DNA of 64,000 bases, taken from assembly GCA_947489685.1 (NCBI GenBank), contig CANLEM010000001.1, positions 372,001 through 436,000 of the forward strand, written 5' to 3'. The position numbers and the translations under genes are program-made. Source of the stretch: an uncultured Aquimarina sp. Lineage in GTDB: Bacteria; Bacteroidota; Bacteroidia; Flavobacteriales; Flavobacteriaceae. How positions within the stretch are numbered: the first letter of the stretch is position 1; every line of letters begins with the position of its first letter. The notes under the pieces are model-generated. The model ran no database searches. It was not told the origin of the DNA and worked only from the letters and a program-made list of their open reading frames with translations. Positions 36,742 to 44,618 of this stretch are shown one piece after another.

Positions 36742-37197
36742 TTATTTTTTTGTGTTGGCTTCGTATATATCGATCCATTCTTGTGTAGTCATTTTTGAAG
36801 CCAACTCTCCTATTAGTTTTAATGGGATTTGATCTATTTTTTTAAAACGAATACAGCTTTTTCCCATATCTAATTTGGTTTTGACGTATTTTGGATATTC
36901 GCCTACAAACCAATCCATAAGATTTTTATCTGCATAAATACCACTATGATATACAGCAATAAAGTTTTTTTGAGAAGCAATATTCATAAAAGGCAACGGT
37001 AATTTTGGATCACAGTGATATCCATCGGGGTATAAGCTGTGAGGAACAACATAACCGATCATACCATAATTTATTTCTTCAGAGAAACCTTTGGGAAGAT
37101 TAGCTTTGATTACTTCTCTTAAAGAATTCATTATTGCTCTTCTCTCTTCAGGAATAACGTTGATATATTCGTCTGGTGTATTGGCTTTGTATTGCAT
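36742..37197 (-). CDS. DUF1801 (YdhG-like) protein
   Basis: The protein has 151 residues, soluble, with YINVIPEERRAIMNSLREVI at the start and a central EEINYGMIGY, then KNFIAVYHSG and GKSCIRFKKIDQIPLKLI, the pattern of DUF1801/YdhG proteins with the YdhG fold. The molecular function is not known. It is followed closely by the VOC gene and preceded by the DUF4199 gene, 19 bp away. Confidence 0.85.
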   Translation of the reverse strand: MQYKANTPDEYINVIPEERRAIMNSLREVIKANLPKGFSEEINYGMIGYVVPHSLYPDGYHCDPKLPLPFMNIASQKNFIAVYHSGIYADKNLMDWFVGEYPKYVKTKLDMGKSCIRFKKIDQIPLKLIGELASKMTTQEWIDIYEANTKK

Positions 37198-37216
37198 AGG
37201 TTGTTTGTTTTTTTGG

Positions 37217-37735
37217 TTATTGAATAGCAGGTTTGCGTTGCAGTATTAATGCTGAAAGTAACGAAATTATAAATCCAATGATCAATACAGTGGCAAACAT
37301 TAGAAAGAAACTCATAAATATATTTGAAAACAACTCTTTTTGTGCTTCTAATTTTTCGAACTCAATTTTAAATTCGGCTTCAGACAATGTGGTTCTTAAT
37401 TGTTCTACATGGTGCGCATAATATTCTGCCATAAAATCCGGAGCGATGTATTTAACATAAATGACATCTAGGATCCCAAATGCCAAAGCCGCAATTAAAC
37501 TTATAAGTACACCAATTAATAATGCTTTTCCGAATGTAACTACTCCATTATTTTCTTTATCTCTATAATGTTTTATACCAAAAAACACAAAGAGTAGCGA
37601 AACTACCATGCCGGTATATCCAATGACCTCTTGGATAGAATAGTCTAAATTTTTTCCAAGAAACCAGCCCAATAGGGATAGTAAACAAATAGTTATAGCA
37701 CTATAAAGACCATATCTTGTAACTGTATTTTTCAT
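37217..37735 (-). CDS. DUF4199-family membrane protein
   Basis: The protein has 172 residues and four hydrophobic helices (about 12-30, 38-55, 70-95, 140-165), with a soluble acidic loop between the third and fourth. The VFFGIKHYRDKENNGVVTFG motif followed by a Gly-rich helix is characteristic of DUF4199 in Bacteroidota. No function is known. Confidence 0.82.
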   Translation of the reverse strand: MKNTVTRYGLYSAITICLLSLLGWFLGKNLDYSIQEVIGYTGMVVSLLFVFFGIKHYRDKENNGVVTFGKALLIGVLISLIAALAFGILDVIYVKYIAPDFMAEYYAHHVEQLRTTLSEAEFKIEFEKLEAQKELFSNIFMSFFLMFATVLIIGFIISLLSALILQRKPAIQ

Positions 37736-37835
37736 AATTGAAAATATTAAAAGTTTTATCCAAAATTAGGATTGCCTACTTATTTAGCACTCATACTAAA
37801 GTATGAATTGTATTCGACTTTAGTGTGATTTGTAG

Positions 37836-38252
37836 TTATTGAGGTATGATTTGGAGGGTTTTTGCAATTTGTATGGCTTGCGTTCGTCTTTTGGCATCCA
37901 ATTTTACCAACACATTAGATACATGGGTTTTTATAGTACTCTCTGAGACAAATAGTTTATCTGCAATCTCTTTGTTTGATAAACCCGAAGCTATTTCACA
38001 TAAAACTTGATATTCGCGTTTGCTTAACCCTAAATCTGCTATTTTTTTGTGATCTATTTCTCGATTTAGATCCTTTTGCTGATGCAATACTTTTTTGTTG
38101 ATAATAACTCCTACGATAAAAAAAACAATAGCAATTACAGCTATTACTGTTTCTATGGCAGTATTGCCAGTAAGCACACTATATTTGCTTAGTTGAAAAA
38201 GAGAAAGTATGGCGACTATTAGAGCAGCAAAAATTAAAATCGTTTTTTTCAC
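37836..38252 (-). CDS. Membrane-anchored LuxR-type HTH regulator
   Basis: The protein has 138 residues: two N-terminal membrane helices, a short linker and a C-terminal LuxR/GerE HTH (LSKREYQVLCEIASGLSNKE, IADKLFVSESTIKTHVSNVL, VKLDAKRRTQAI). This small form is common upstream of DUF4199 genes in Flavobacteria, as here, and probably controls them; there are about 100 bp between the two genes. Confidence 0.88.
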   Translation of the reverse strand: MKKTILIFAALIVAILSLFQLSKYSVLTGNTAIETVIAVIAIVFFIVGVIINKKVLHQQKDLNREIDHKKIADLGLSKREYQVLCEIASGLSNKEIADKLFVSESTIKTHVSNVLVKLDAKRRTQAIQIAKTLQIIPQ

Positions 38253-38277
38253 TTTATAAATGTAATAAAACTCTACA

Positions 38278-38898
38278 TTACTTAGAAAGCAAACTAATCT
38301 CCTGTTGAAGATTTTCTTTTGCCTGTCTTTCTAATTGAGAACAAAAATGATCGGTTTTGAAAATTCTGGGCATTTCTATAAAATGTTGAAGTACTTTAAT
38401 CCTACCTTTTTTATACATAAAATGGGGATAGTATTTGTACTCTTTTCTAACATTTTTGTAGTAGGCCATATAATTGTTCCAGTTATTACCTAAAATAGCA
38501 AGATCTGCATCTGTGAAATAATTTACATCACTATTTTCAGAAATGTTATGCCCTTTGGTAGCTAAAATAATTTCATTACAAATAGAAATTCTATCCTTAT
38601 CAATACCTAATAAATTTAAAATCTCAATTGCCTTTAGTGCACTTTGTTCTTCATTATCTTGTTTTAGAACATTGTAGATATAATCATGGTAAAATAAAGC
38701 AAATAATACTATATCCCAATCCAAAATTAGATTCCTAACCTTAAGTAGATTACTATAAAGATGTTCTAGATGAGAAAGGTTGTGGTAGTAACGTTTTTTA
38801 TTACTGTATTTTTCATAAATAGAATTCCATAATGATTCAATTTGATTTAAATCATTACTATACTTTAGAAGTAGTGTTATGAAAACATCTTTCAGCAA
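38278..38898 (-). CDS. HD-domain-like metal-dependent phosphohydrolase family protein
   Basis: The protein has 206 residues. RYYHNLSHLEHL, ALFYHDYIYN and YFTDADLAILG provide the His, His-Asp and Asp ligands of the predicted HD-superfamily hydrolases. The only available start is a TTG at 38898 that overlaps the stop of the upstream dehydrogenase (TTGCTGA), so translation is probably coupled to it. The substrate is unknown. Confidence 0.82.
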   Translation of the reverse strand: MLKDVFITLLLKYSNDLNQIESLWNSIYEKYSNKKRYYHNLSHLEHLYSNLLKVRNLILDWDIVLFALFYHDYIYNVLKQDNEEQSALKAIEILNLLGIDKDRISICNEIILATKGHNISENSDVNYFTDADLAILGNNWNNYMAYYKNVRKEYKYYPHFMYKKGRIKVLQHFIEMPRIFKTDHFCSQLERQAKENLQQEISLLSK

Positions 38899-39833
38899 AA
38901 CTCGGCCTTAATTTTATCTACAATTGTTTGTGCCAGTTTTTCTTTGGATTCTATGGTCCAACCTGCCACGTGTGGACTTAAGATTACATTATTCATTTTA
39001 AGTAATTCTTGAAAATCTTGAGGCATGTCTTTTTTTGAAGTAAATAAATTTTCGAAAGAGGATTTTTCGTACTCCAGTACATCTAATCCTGCACCTAGAA
39101 TTTTTCCTTCTTTTAAAGCATTAACCAAATCCGAAGTAATGACACTTTTGCCTCGAGCGGTATTAATTAACCAAAACGGCTTTTTAAACGAATTGATAAA
39201 TTTGGCATTGATCATCCCAATAGTTTTGGGTGTTTGTGGAGTATGAAGACTTAAAACATCAGTTTTCTCAAATAGTTCGTCTAACGCTACTTGCGTAGCA
39301 TCACTGTTTTCTACATCATCCAATATATCATAACAAATCACTTCAACATTAAAACCCCTTAATTTACGAGCAAAAGCTCTTCCCATATTTCCGTACCCTA
39401 TAATGCCGACAGTTTTACCATCGAGTTCTATTCCTCGATGTTCTTCGCGTAACCATTTTCCTTCTCGTACACTATAATCTCCCTGATTTAATTTATTAAA
39501 TAAAGATAAAATCATCCCCAATGCATGTTCGCCAACGGCATTGCGATTTCCCTCTGGAGCATTAAATAATCTAATATTCAATTTTTCGGCATGTTCAATA
39601 TTTATGTTCTCCAAACCGGCACCAACTCTGCCTACAAATTTTAGTTTTTTGGCTTTATCCAAAAAGGTTTTATCTATTGCAAAACGGCTACGAATAATAA
39701 TTCCGTCATAAGTTTCAATCTTAGACTCGATTTGTTCTTTCGACGATGTGTAATCTTCATCATTATTAAAACCTAAATCTTGTAATTGTTTTAATAAGAG
39801 TGGATGATTAGTGTCTAGGTGGAGGATATTCAT
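38892..39833 (-). CDS. D-isomer-specific 2-hydroxyacid dehydrogenase (phosphoglycerate dehydrogenase-like)
   Basis: The protein has 313 residues from the ATG at 39833. The NAD-binding motif is GIIGYGNMGRAFARKL, and the catalytic Arg (NTARGKSV), Glu (DVLEYE) and His (LSPHVAGWT) are all visible. It lacks the C-terminal ACT domain of full SerA. A 3-phosphoglycerate dehydrogenase role is likely but other 2-hydroxyacids are possible. Confidence 0.88.
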   Translation of the reverse strand: MNILHLDTNHPLLLKQLQDLGFNNDEDYTSSKEQIESKIETYDGIIIRSRFAIDKTFLDKAKKLKFVGRVGAGLENINIEHAEKLNIRLFNAPEGNRNAVGEHALGMILSLFNKLNQGDYSVREGKWLREEHRGIELDGKTVGIIGYGNMGRAFARKLRGFNVEVICYDILDDVENSDATQVALDELFEKTDVLSLHTPQTPKTIGMINAKFINSFKKPFWLINTARGKSVITSDLVNALKEGKILGAGLDVLEYEKSSFENLFTSKKDMPQDFQELLKMNNVILSPHVAGWTIESKEKLAQTIVDKIKAEFC

Positions 39834-39912
39834 GTACAAAAGGATTAATGTTCAAAATTAAGTATTAAACCATGATATTATATTAAAAATATCTCAAATT
39901 ACACTCCATAAT

Positions 39913-39925
39913 TACGTAGGGTTAC
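39913..39925. promoter_or_regulatory. TACGTAGGG motif upstream of the first adhesin gene
   Basis: TACGTAGGGTTAC lies 105 bp before the ATG at 40018. The same motif, extended to a palindrome, lies 111 bp before the LRR gene. A good -7 element TAGATTTG is at 39952-39959. Confidence 0.4.
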
Positions 39926-40017
39926 TAATGTTCTTGTATATAAGGTATCTATAGATTTGCATCATTAATTTATAACAGGTTTTATTTTTTTTCAGTTTTA
40001 CAATTATCCCTAGGCTT

Positions 40018-41982
40018 ATGATAAGAAAACTACACTCAGGATTACTTTTAATACTTCTTTCAACAGGCATACACGCTCAAGTGTTTAATACCGATGTTAT
40101 TGTTCAAGGATCTATGCAGATAGGAGCTAATGCCCAAAATGGGTATAGTTTTGGGTTTGATACTTTTGTGATGAGCGAAGACAATCTCAGGATGTTATTT
40201 GATGATACATCTGCAAGTGCTTCGTTCCCTGGTAATGACTGGCGATTTACTTTTAATGACAGTAGCAATGGAGGGAGTAATTATTTTTCTATTGATGATG
40301 TGACCGGAGGAAAAACTCCTTTTAGAATTGATGCTGGAGCACCTAATAATGCATTTCGGATTGGCAGTAACGGTAATATTGGTATTGGTACTAACAATCC
40401 TGGAGATTTTGAATTACACATCTCAGATGGAGATACCCCTTCGGTGCGTTTGGCACAAAGCGGAGGTGGATATGGAGACCAAACTTGGGATGTTGCAGGA
40501 AATGAAGCTAATTTCTTTATTCGGGATGCAACTAATGGTAGTAAAATCCCTTTTAGAATTCAACCTAACACTCCTAAAAATACACTTACACTTCGCTCGA
40601 GCGGTACAGTTGGAGTGGGGACATGGGGGCCAAACTCAAATGCCTCGATACATATGAGTGCCAATAACAAGGGACTTCTTATTAACAGGATGACCACCGA
40701 GCAGCGTACAGATTTTGCAGTAAGTTTAGGAACAGGAGAAAACGGAATGATGGTATATGATACTGAAGAAAATAAACTGTATTTATGGAATGGTGCTGAA
40801 TGGATTACTGATAGCGATGCACAGGATTTGGGACTTACGGATAATACGTTGAATTTAACCAATGATGCTACTACCGTTGACCTCTCTAAATATCTTGATA
40901 ATACAGATAATCAAACGATAGATATTTTTCAATTAGATGGAAATAATTTGGAACTTTCGTTAGAGCGTGATGACACTGCAGCACAAACAGTGGATCTTTC
41001 TGGATACTTGGATAATACAGATGCGCAGGATTTGGATTTGTCTGGTAATACATTGAGTTTAACCAACGATGGTACTACTGTTGATCTTTCGGCATACTTG
41101 GATAATACAGATACTCAGGATTTGGATTTATCTGGTAATACGTTGAGTTTAACCAATGATGGTACATCGGTTGATCTTTCGGCATATTTGGATAATACAG
41201 ATGCTCAGGATTTGGATTTGTCTGGTAATACGTTGAGTTTAACCAATGATGGCACTACTGTTGATCTTTCGGCATACTTGGATAATACCGATAGACAAAC
41301 TCTTATAATCGATGATACTAATTTGACGATATCCGGTGGAAATAGCATAGATTTATCTGGATTACAGGATGGGATAGGTACTGATCATCAGACGCTAAAT
41401 TTAGATTCAGATGTATTGCGTATTTCTAATGGAAATACAGTTGACCTTTCTTCATATGTAAATACGGATCATCAAAATTTAACCGGAGCAACTCTTAGCG
41501 GAACAGATCTTACTATTGAAATCCAGAATGGGAACTCGGTATCTGTAAATTTAGAACCTATTGTTGCAGATATAGAAACTGATTTGATAAACGCACAACA
41601 AGAAATTGCTGATTTGGTTTCTCAAAATCAAGCCCAGCAAACTATAATCGAAGAATTGATAGATCGTATTGAAGCTTTAGAGCAAAATACTGTTGGGATA
41701 GAAAACCCTACAAATAAAAATAACGTACCGATATTGTATCAAAATATTCCTAATCCTTTTAATGGCACTTCGACCATCAAGTATTTTTTGCCTGATGGTA
41801 TTACAAACGCATCTATTGTATTTAGCAATACATTTGGACAGGTTTTCTCTACAGTGGCTATTCAAAAAAGTGGTGATGGAGAACTAAATGTGAATAGTGA
41901 TGGATTAGCAACAGGTACATATTTCTATACGTTATTTGTCGGAAGTCAAAAAATAGACTCCAAAAAAATGGTAATACAGTAA
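40018..41982 (+). CDS. T9SS-exported repeat protein (fibre/adhesin-like)
   Basis: The protein has 654 residues: a signal peptide (ends IHAQ), an N-terminal beta region with the tail-fibre-like NGNIGIGTNNPGDFELHISD, and a segment GLLINRMTTEQRTDF / GMMVYDTEENKLYLWNGAEW. Next come repeats of 30 residues, DLDLSGNTLSLTNDGTTVDL then SAYLDNTDAQ. A short coiled coil follows (around 530-560) and a T9SS type A sorting domain at 573-654 (LYQNIPNPFNGTSTIKYFLP). It should be exported through the Por system and attached at the cell surface. It is related to the protein at 44619-47084 over its second half. Confidence 0.85.
   Translation: MIRKLHSGLLLILLSTGIHAQVFNTDVIVQGSMQIGANAQNGYSFGFDTFVMSEDNLRMLFDDTSASASFPGNDWRFTFNDSSNGGSNYFSIDDVTGGKTPFRIDAGAPNNAFRIGSNGNIGIGTNNPGDFELHISDGDTPSVRLAQSGGGYGDQTWDVAGNEANFFIRDATNGSKIPFRIQPNTPKNTLTLRSSGTVGVGTWGPNSNASIHMSANNKGLLINRMTTEQRTDFAVSLGTGENGMMVYDTEENKLYLWNGAEWITDSDAQDLGLTDNTLNLTNDATTVDLSKYLDNTDNQTIDIFQLDGNNLELSLERDDTAAQTVDLSGYLDNTDAQDLDLSGNTLSLTNDGTTVDLSAYLDNTDTQDLDLSGNTLSLTNDGTSVDLSAYLDNTDAQDLDLSGNTLSLTNDGTTVDLSAYLDNTDRQTLIIDDTNLTISGGNSIDLSGLQDGIGTDHQTLNLDSDVLRISNGNTVDLSSYVNTDHQNLTGATLSGTDLTIEIQNGNSVSVNLEPIVADIETDLINAQQEIADLVSQNQAQQTIIEELIDRIEALEQNTVGIENPTNKNNVPILYQNIPNPFNGTSTIKYFLPDGITNASIVFSNTFGQVFSTVAIQKSGDGELNVNSDGLATGTYFYTLFVGSQKIDSKKMVIQ
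41011..41280 (+). repeat. Three tandem 90-bp repeats in the adhesin-like gene
   Basis: Units begin at 41011, 41101 and 41191, each with GATAATACAGATGC/A-CAGGA. They differ at only a few bases, so the array is recent and able to change copy number in frame. Confidence 0.9.
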
Positions 41983-42040
41983 TATTCAATTATAGATAAC
42001 AACAAACTATGGAATGCCATAGTCGATTTGTTTACGATAG

Positions 42041-42080
42041 CCGCTCTTCTTTAAAATTTAAGGAGAGCGGTTTTATTTTT
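42041..42080 (+). terminator. Terminator after the first adhesin gene
   Basis: CCGCTCT (42041-42047) pairs with AGAGCGG (42064-42070), followed by TTTTATTTTT. Confidence 0.8.
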
Positions 42081-42116
42081 GAATCTATCCTATAATTATT
42101 ACTAACTTTATTCATT

Positions 42117-43754
42117 ATGAAATACCCCATATTTCTTTGTTTCCTTCTTTTGGTTTCTGTACATATGTCTTCTCAAAAAGCGGATACTACACTTGTTCGT
42201 TTAGAAAATGAATTGAAAGTTGCAGTACGTGATTCTGTAAAGATCAAAGCAATGCTTCAGTTAGCGGGATATCAATTAGATAGAGATTTTAGTCAAAGTG
42301 AACAACTCTTTTTAAATGCGCTTCAAATAGTCGAAAGTATACCGGCAAAGGGGCATAAGGAAGAGAAAGCCAATATTTATGGGCAATTAGGAGTAGTAAA
42401 TAGAAGAAAAGGTAATTATCCTGAGGCAATAAAGTATTATTTAAGCTCATTAGAACTTTTTAAACAAATAAAGGATACCTCGGAAGAAGCAGATATTTAT
42501 CATAATATGGCTATGGTGTATCGATATCAAAGAGAACATTCTAAGGCCATAAAAAATTTTAAAAAAGCTATTCAACTTAAGAAATTGACAACAGATACAT
42601 TGGGCATGGGAGCGAGTTATAATATGCTTGGTGTTTCGTACAGACAGTTTAAGAAACTTGATTCTGCTTTGATTTGTTATCAAAAAGCAAAAGAACTTTT
42701 TGAGGCCAAAGATAGCGAAGAGAACTTGTATAGGGTTAATGGAAATATGGCACAATTGTATATGGTTAATGGTGATTTTCAGAAATCTATAGAATTAAAC
42801 CTTGCCAATTTAAAATACTATACTAATGTCAATAATAAGCTATCTACGTGCGTTACGTATTACAATCTTTCTGATGTATACAAACAACTAAAAAATTGGG
42901 AGAAATCACTGTTCTACATTAATGCAAGTTTAAAAATAGCCGAAGAAGAAGGTTTTAAAGAACGAATATCTGTAGCATATCGAAGAATGAGTTATCTGAA
43001 TGCCAAAATGGAGAATTTTGAAGATGCCTATCAAAATTACCGTAAATTCAATAGAAGATCTGATGAAATTTTTAATCTAGAGAATGCAAAAAAAATTCAA
43101 GCATTAGAGCTCAATTACCAATTTCAGAAAGAAAAACGTGAAGTCGAACTTATGGCAAAAGCAGAATCTTCCAAAAAGAAACTGTATTTTATATTATTAT
43201 TGGGTGCTATAATTGCTGGAGTAGTTATTGCGTTTTTGATCCGGCGCAATTATCAGCAACGCTCTAAACTTTCCAAAACTGCGTATGAGAATGAAAAAAG
43301 GATGTTGGATCAGGAAATTAAAGGTAAAGAAAAAGATATTAGGCGTTTGATAGCTGATAATAGTATGCGTTTGGCATTTAAAGAAGAACTCCTGGATAAA
43401 ATAAAAACCGAAGTCATAGGAGCAGAACCCGAAAGTATCAAGCAGTCATTAAATTCTTTAACAACCCAATTGCGATTACAAATTGATACCGAAAATAAAC
43501 TGTCTGGACTGCAAGAAAAAATAGACTACGTAAATCAAAGTTTTAATACCAAACTTCAGGAATTATATCCAGAGCTTACCAAAGGGGAAAGAGAAGTATG
43601 CGCCTTGCTTAGACTCAATCTTTCTATCAAAGAGATCATGACGATTAGAAATGTGTCTTCAGATTCTGTAAAATCCATGCGTCGTCGTATCCGCAAAAAG
43701 ATGAATATTTCTCAGGATGTCGAATTAGAAAAATTTATTCAGGAACTAGCTTAA
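42117..43754 (+). CDS. TPR-containing membrane regulator with C-terminal HTH
   Basis: The protein has 545 residues. A signal peptide (to about residue 20) precedes some six TPR repeats (residues 40-320, e.g. NIYGQLGVVNRRKGNYPEAI), one membrane helix at about 358-375, a coiled coil, and a LuxR-like HTH at the end (LTKGEREVCALLRLNLSIKE, MTIRNVSSDSVKSMRRRI). TPRs would be periplasmic and the HTH cytoplasmic. This is the Bacteroidota TPR-HTH sensor type. Its C-terminal 130 residues are nearly identical to the next gene. Confidence 0.87.
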   Translation: MKYPIFLCFLLLVSVHMSSQKADTTLVRLENELKVAVRDSVKIKAMLQLAGYQLDRDFSQSEQLFLNALQIVESIPAKGHKEEKANIYGQLGVVNRRKGNYPEAIKYYLSSLELFKQIKDTSEEADIYHNMAMVYRYQREHSKAIKNFKKAIQLKKLTTDTLGMGASYNMLGVSYRQFKKLDSALICYQKAKELFEAKDSEENLYRVNGNMAQLYMVNGDFQKSIELNLANLKYYTNVNNKLSTCVTYYNLSDVYKQLKNWEKSLFYINASLKIAEEEGFKERISVAYRRMSYLNAKMENFEDAYQNYRKFNRRSDEIFNLENAKKIQALELNYQFQKEKREVELMAKAESSKKKLYFILLLGAIIAGVVIAFLIRRNYQQRSKLSKTAYENEKRMLDQEIKGKEKDIRRLIADNSMRLAFKEELLDKIKTEVIGAEPESIKQSLNSLTTQLRLQIDTENKLSGLQEKIDYVNQSFNTKLQELYPELTKGEREVCALLRLNLSIKEIMTIRNVSSDSVKSMRRRIRKKMNISQDVELEKFIQELA

Positions 43755-43761
43755 AAAAACA

Positions 43762-43778
43762 TGACACCTTTTGACACC
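43762..43778 (+). promoter_or_regulatory. Tandem TGACACC boxes before the short HTH regulator
   Basis: TGACACC at 43762-43768 and again at 43772-43778 (10-bp period). The second box starts 75 bp before the ATG at 43847. The same pair occurs before two other genes in this block. Confidence 0.65.
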
Positions 43779-43846
43779 ATCACTTTCTTGGCGGGAGCAA
43801 AGGTTGTGGGTAATATTGTGTAAACCTAACAATATACCCTATTACC

Positions 43847-44467
43847 ATGATCGATCTCTCGAGCATTGACATTTTATTAACCACATTATCCCTAAACTCT
43901 TCGGGGGTATTCTATATTTATTTTTTTATTAGCATTATTGTATTCTTGTTTTTTGGATGGAATTATTTTCGAAATAAATCAATACTAAGTCAAATTACAG
44001 ATGAGAAAAAAGCATTAGGTAAGAAACTTAAAGCTAAAGAAGATGAAGTAAAGAGCCTTATGGCAGATAATAGTATGCGTTTGGCATTTAAAGAAGAATG
44101 GTTAGCAAAATTAAAGAGTGAAATTGTGGCTACAGCAGATGCTACAGAGTTAAGGCAATCTCTGAACTCTTTGATTGCCCAGCTACGGCTTCAAATTGAT
44201 ACCGAAAATAAATTGGCGGGTTTACAAGAAAAAATAGGTTATAAGAATACAAGTTTTGATGCAAAACTTCAGGAATTGTTTCCAGATTTAACCAAAGGCG
44301 AACGAGAAGTATGTGCTTTACTTCGGTTAAATCTTTCGATCAAAGAAATTATGATTATTCGTAATGTATCCTCGGATTCTGTAAAATCCATGCGTCGTCG
44401 TATCCGTAAAAAGATGAATATTTCTTCAGATATTGAACTAGAAAGTTTTATTCAACAGTTAGTATAG
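43847..44467 (+). CDS. Short membrane-anchored HTH regulator, paralogue of the preceding gene
   Basis: The protein has 206 residues. One membrane helix lies at about 20-40, followed by a coiled coil and a LuxR-like HTH. From residue 74 on it is almost identical to the C-terminus of the TPR regulator (ADNSMRLAFKEE, LTKGEREVCALLRLNLSIKE, SSDSVKSMRRRIRKKMNIS). It lacks the TPR sensor part, so it looks like a partial duplication that lost or replaced its input domain. It is preceded by tandem TGACACC boxes, as are the next two genes, so it may regulate itself and them. Confidence 0.82.
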   Translation: MIDLSSIDILLTTLSLNSSGVFYIYFFISIIVFLFFGWNYFRNKSILSQITDEKKALGKKLKAKEDEVKSLMADNSMRLAFKEEWLAKLKSEIVATADATELRQSLNSLIAQLRLQIDTENKLAGLQEKIGYKNTSFDAKLQELFPDLTKGEREVCALLRLNLSIKEIMIIRNVSSDSVKSMRRRIRKKMNISSDIELESFIQQLV

Positions 44468-44532
44468 TGAGTATCAATATCGATTATGTAAAGTATTCGC
44501 ATCCTTTACGTTGCTGTGCTTTAAGAATTAAA

Positions 44533-44549
44533 TGACACCATTTGACACT
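44533..44549 (+). promoter_or_regulatory. Tandem TGACACC/T boxes before the second adhesin gene
   Basis: TGACACC at 44533-44539 and TGACACT at 44543-44549, the second 76 bp before the ATG at 44619. About 45 further bases (CTTGAAGCTAGATA through TATTATTACATTC) are conserved with the LRR gene promoter. Confidence 0.68.
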
Positions 44550-44618
44550 GTTGAAACTATCTTGAAGCTAGATATTTGTAGTATTATTACATTCTATTAC
44601 CTTATAAACCCCAAAAAT

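Noticed and set aside
40819..41280. CRISPR array
   Set aside because: The repeats are contiguous 90-bp coding units in frame without spacers; they are protein repeats.
44532..44618. 29-residue N-terminal extension of the second adhesin
   Set aside because: It would translate the tandem TGACACC boxes and promoter; the ATG at 44619 is directly followed by a clean signal peptide.
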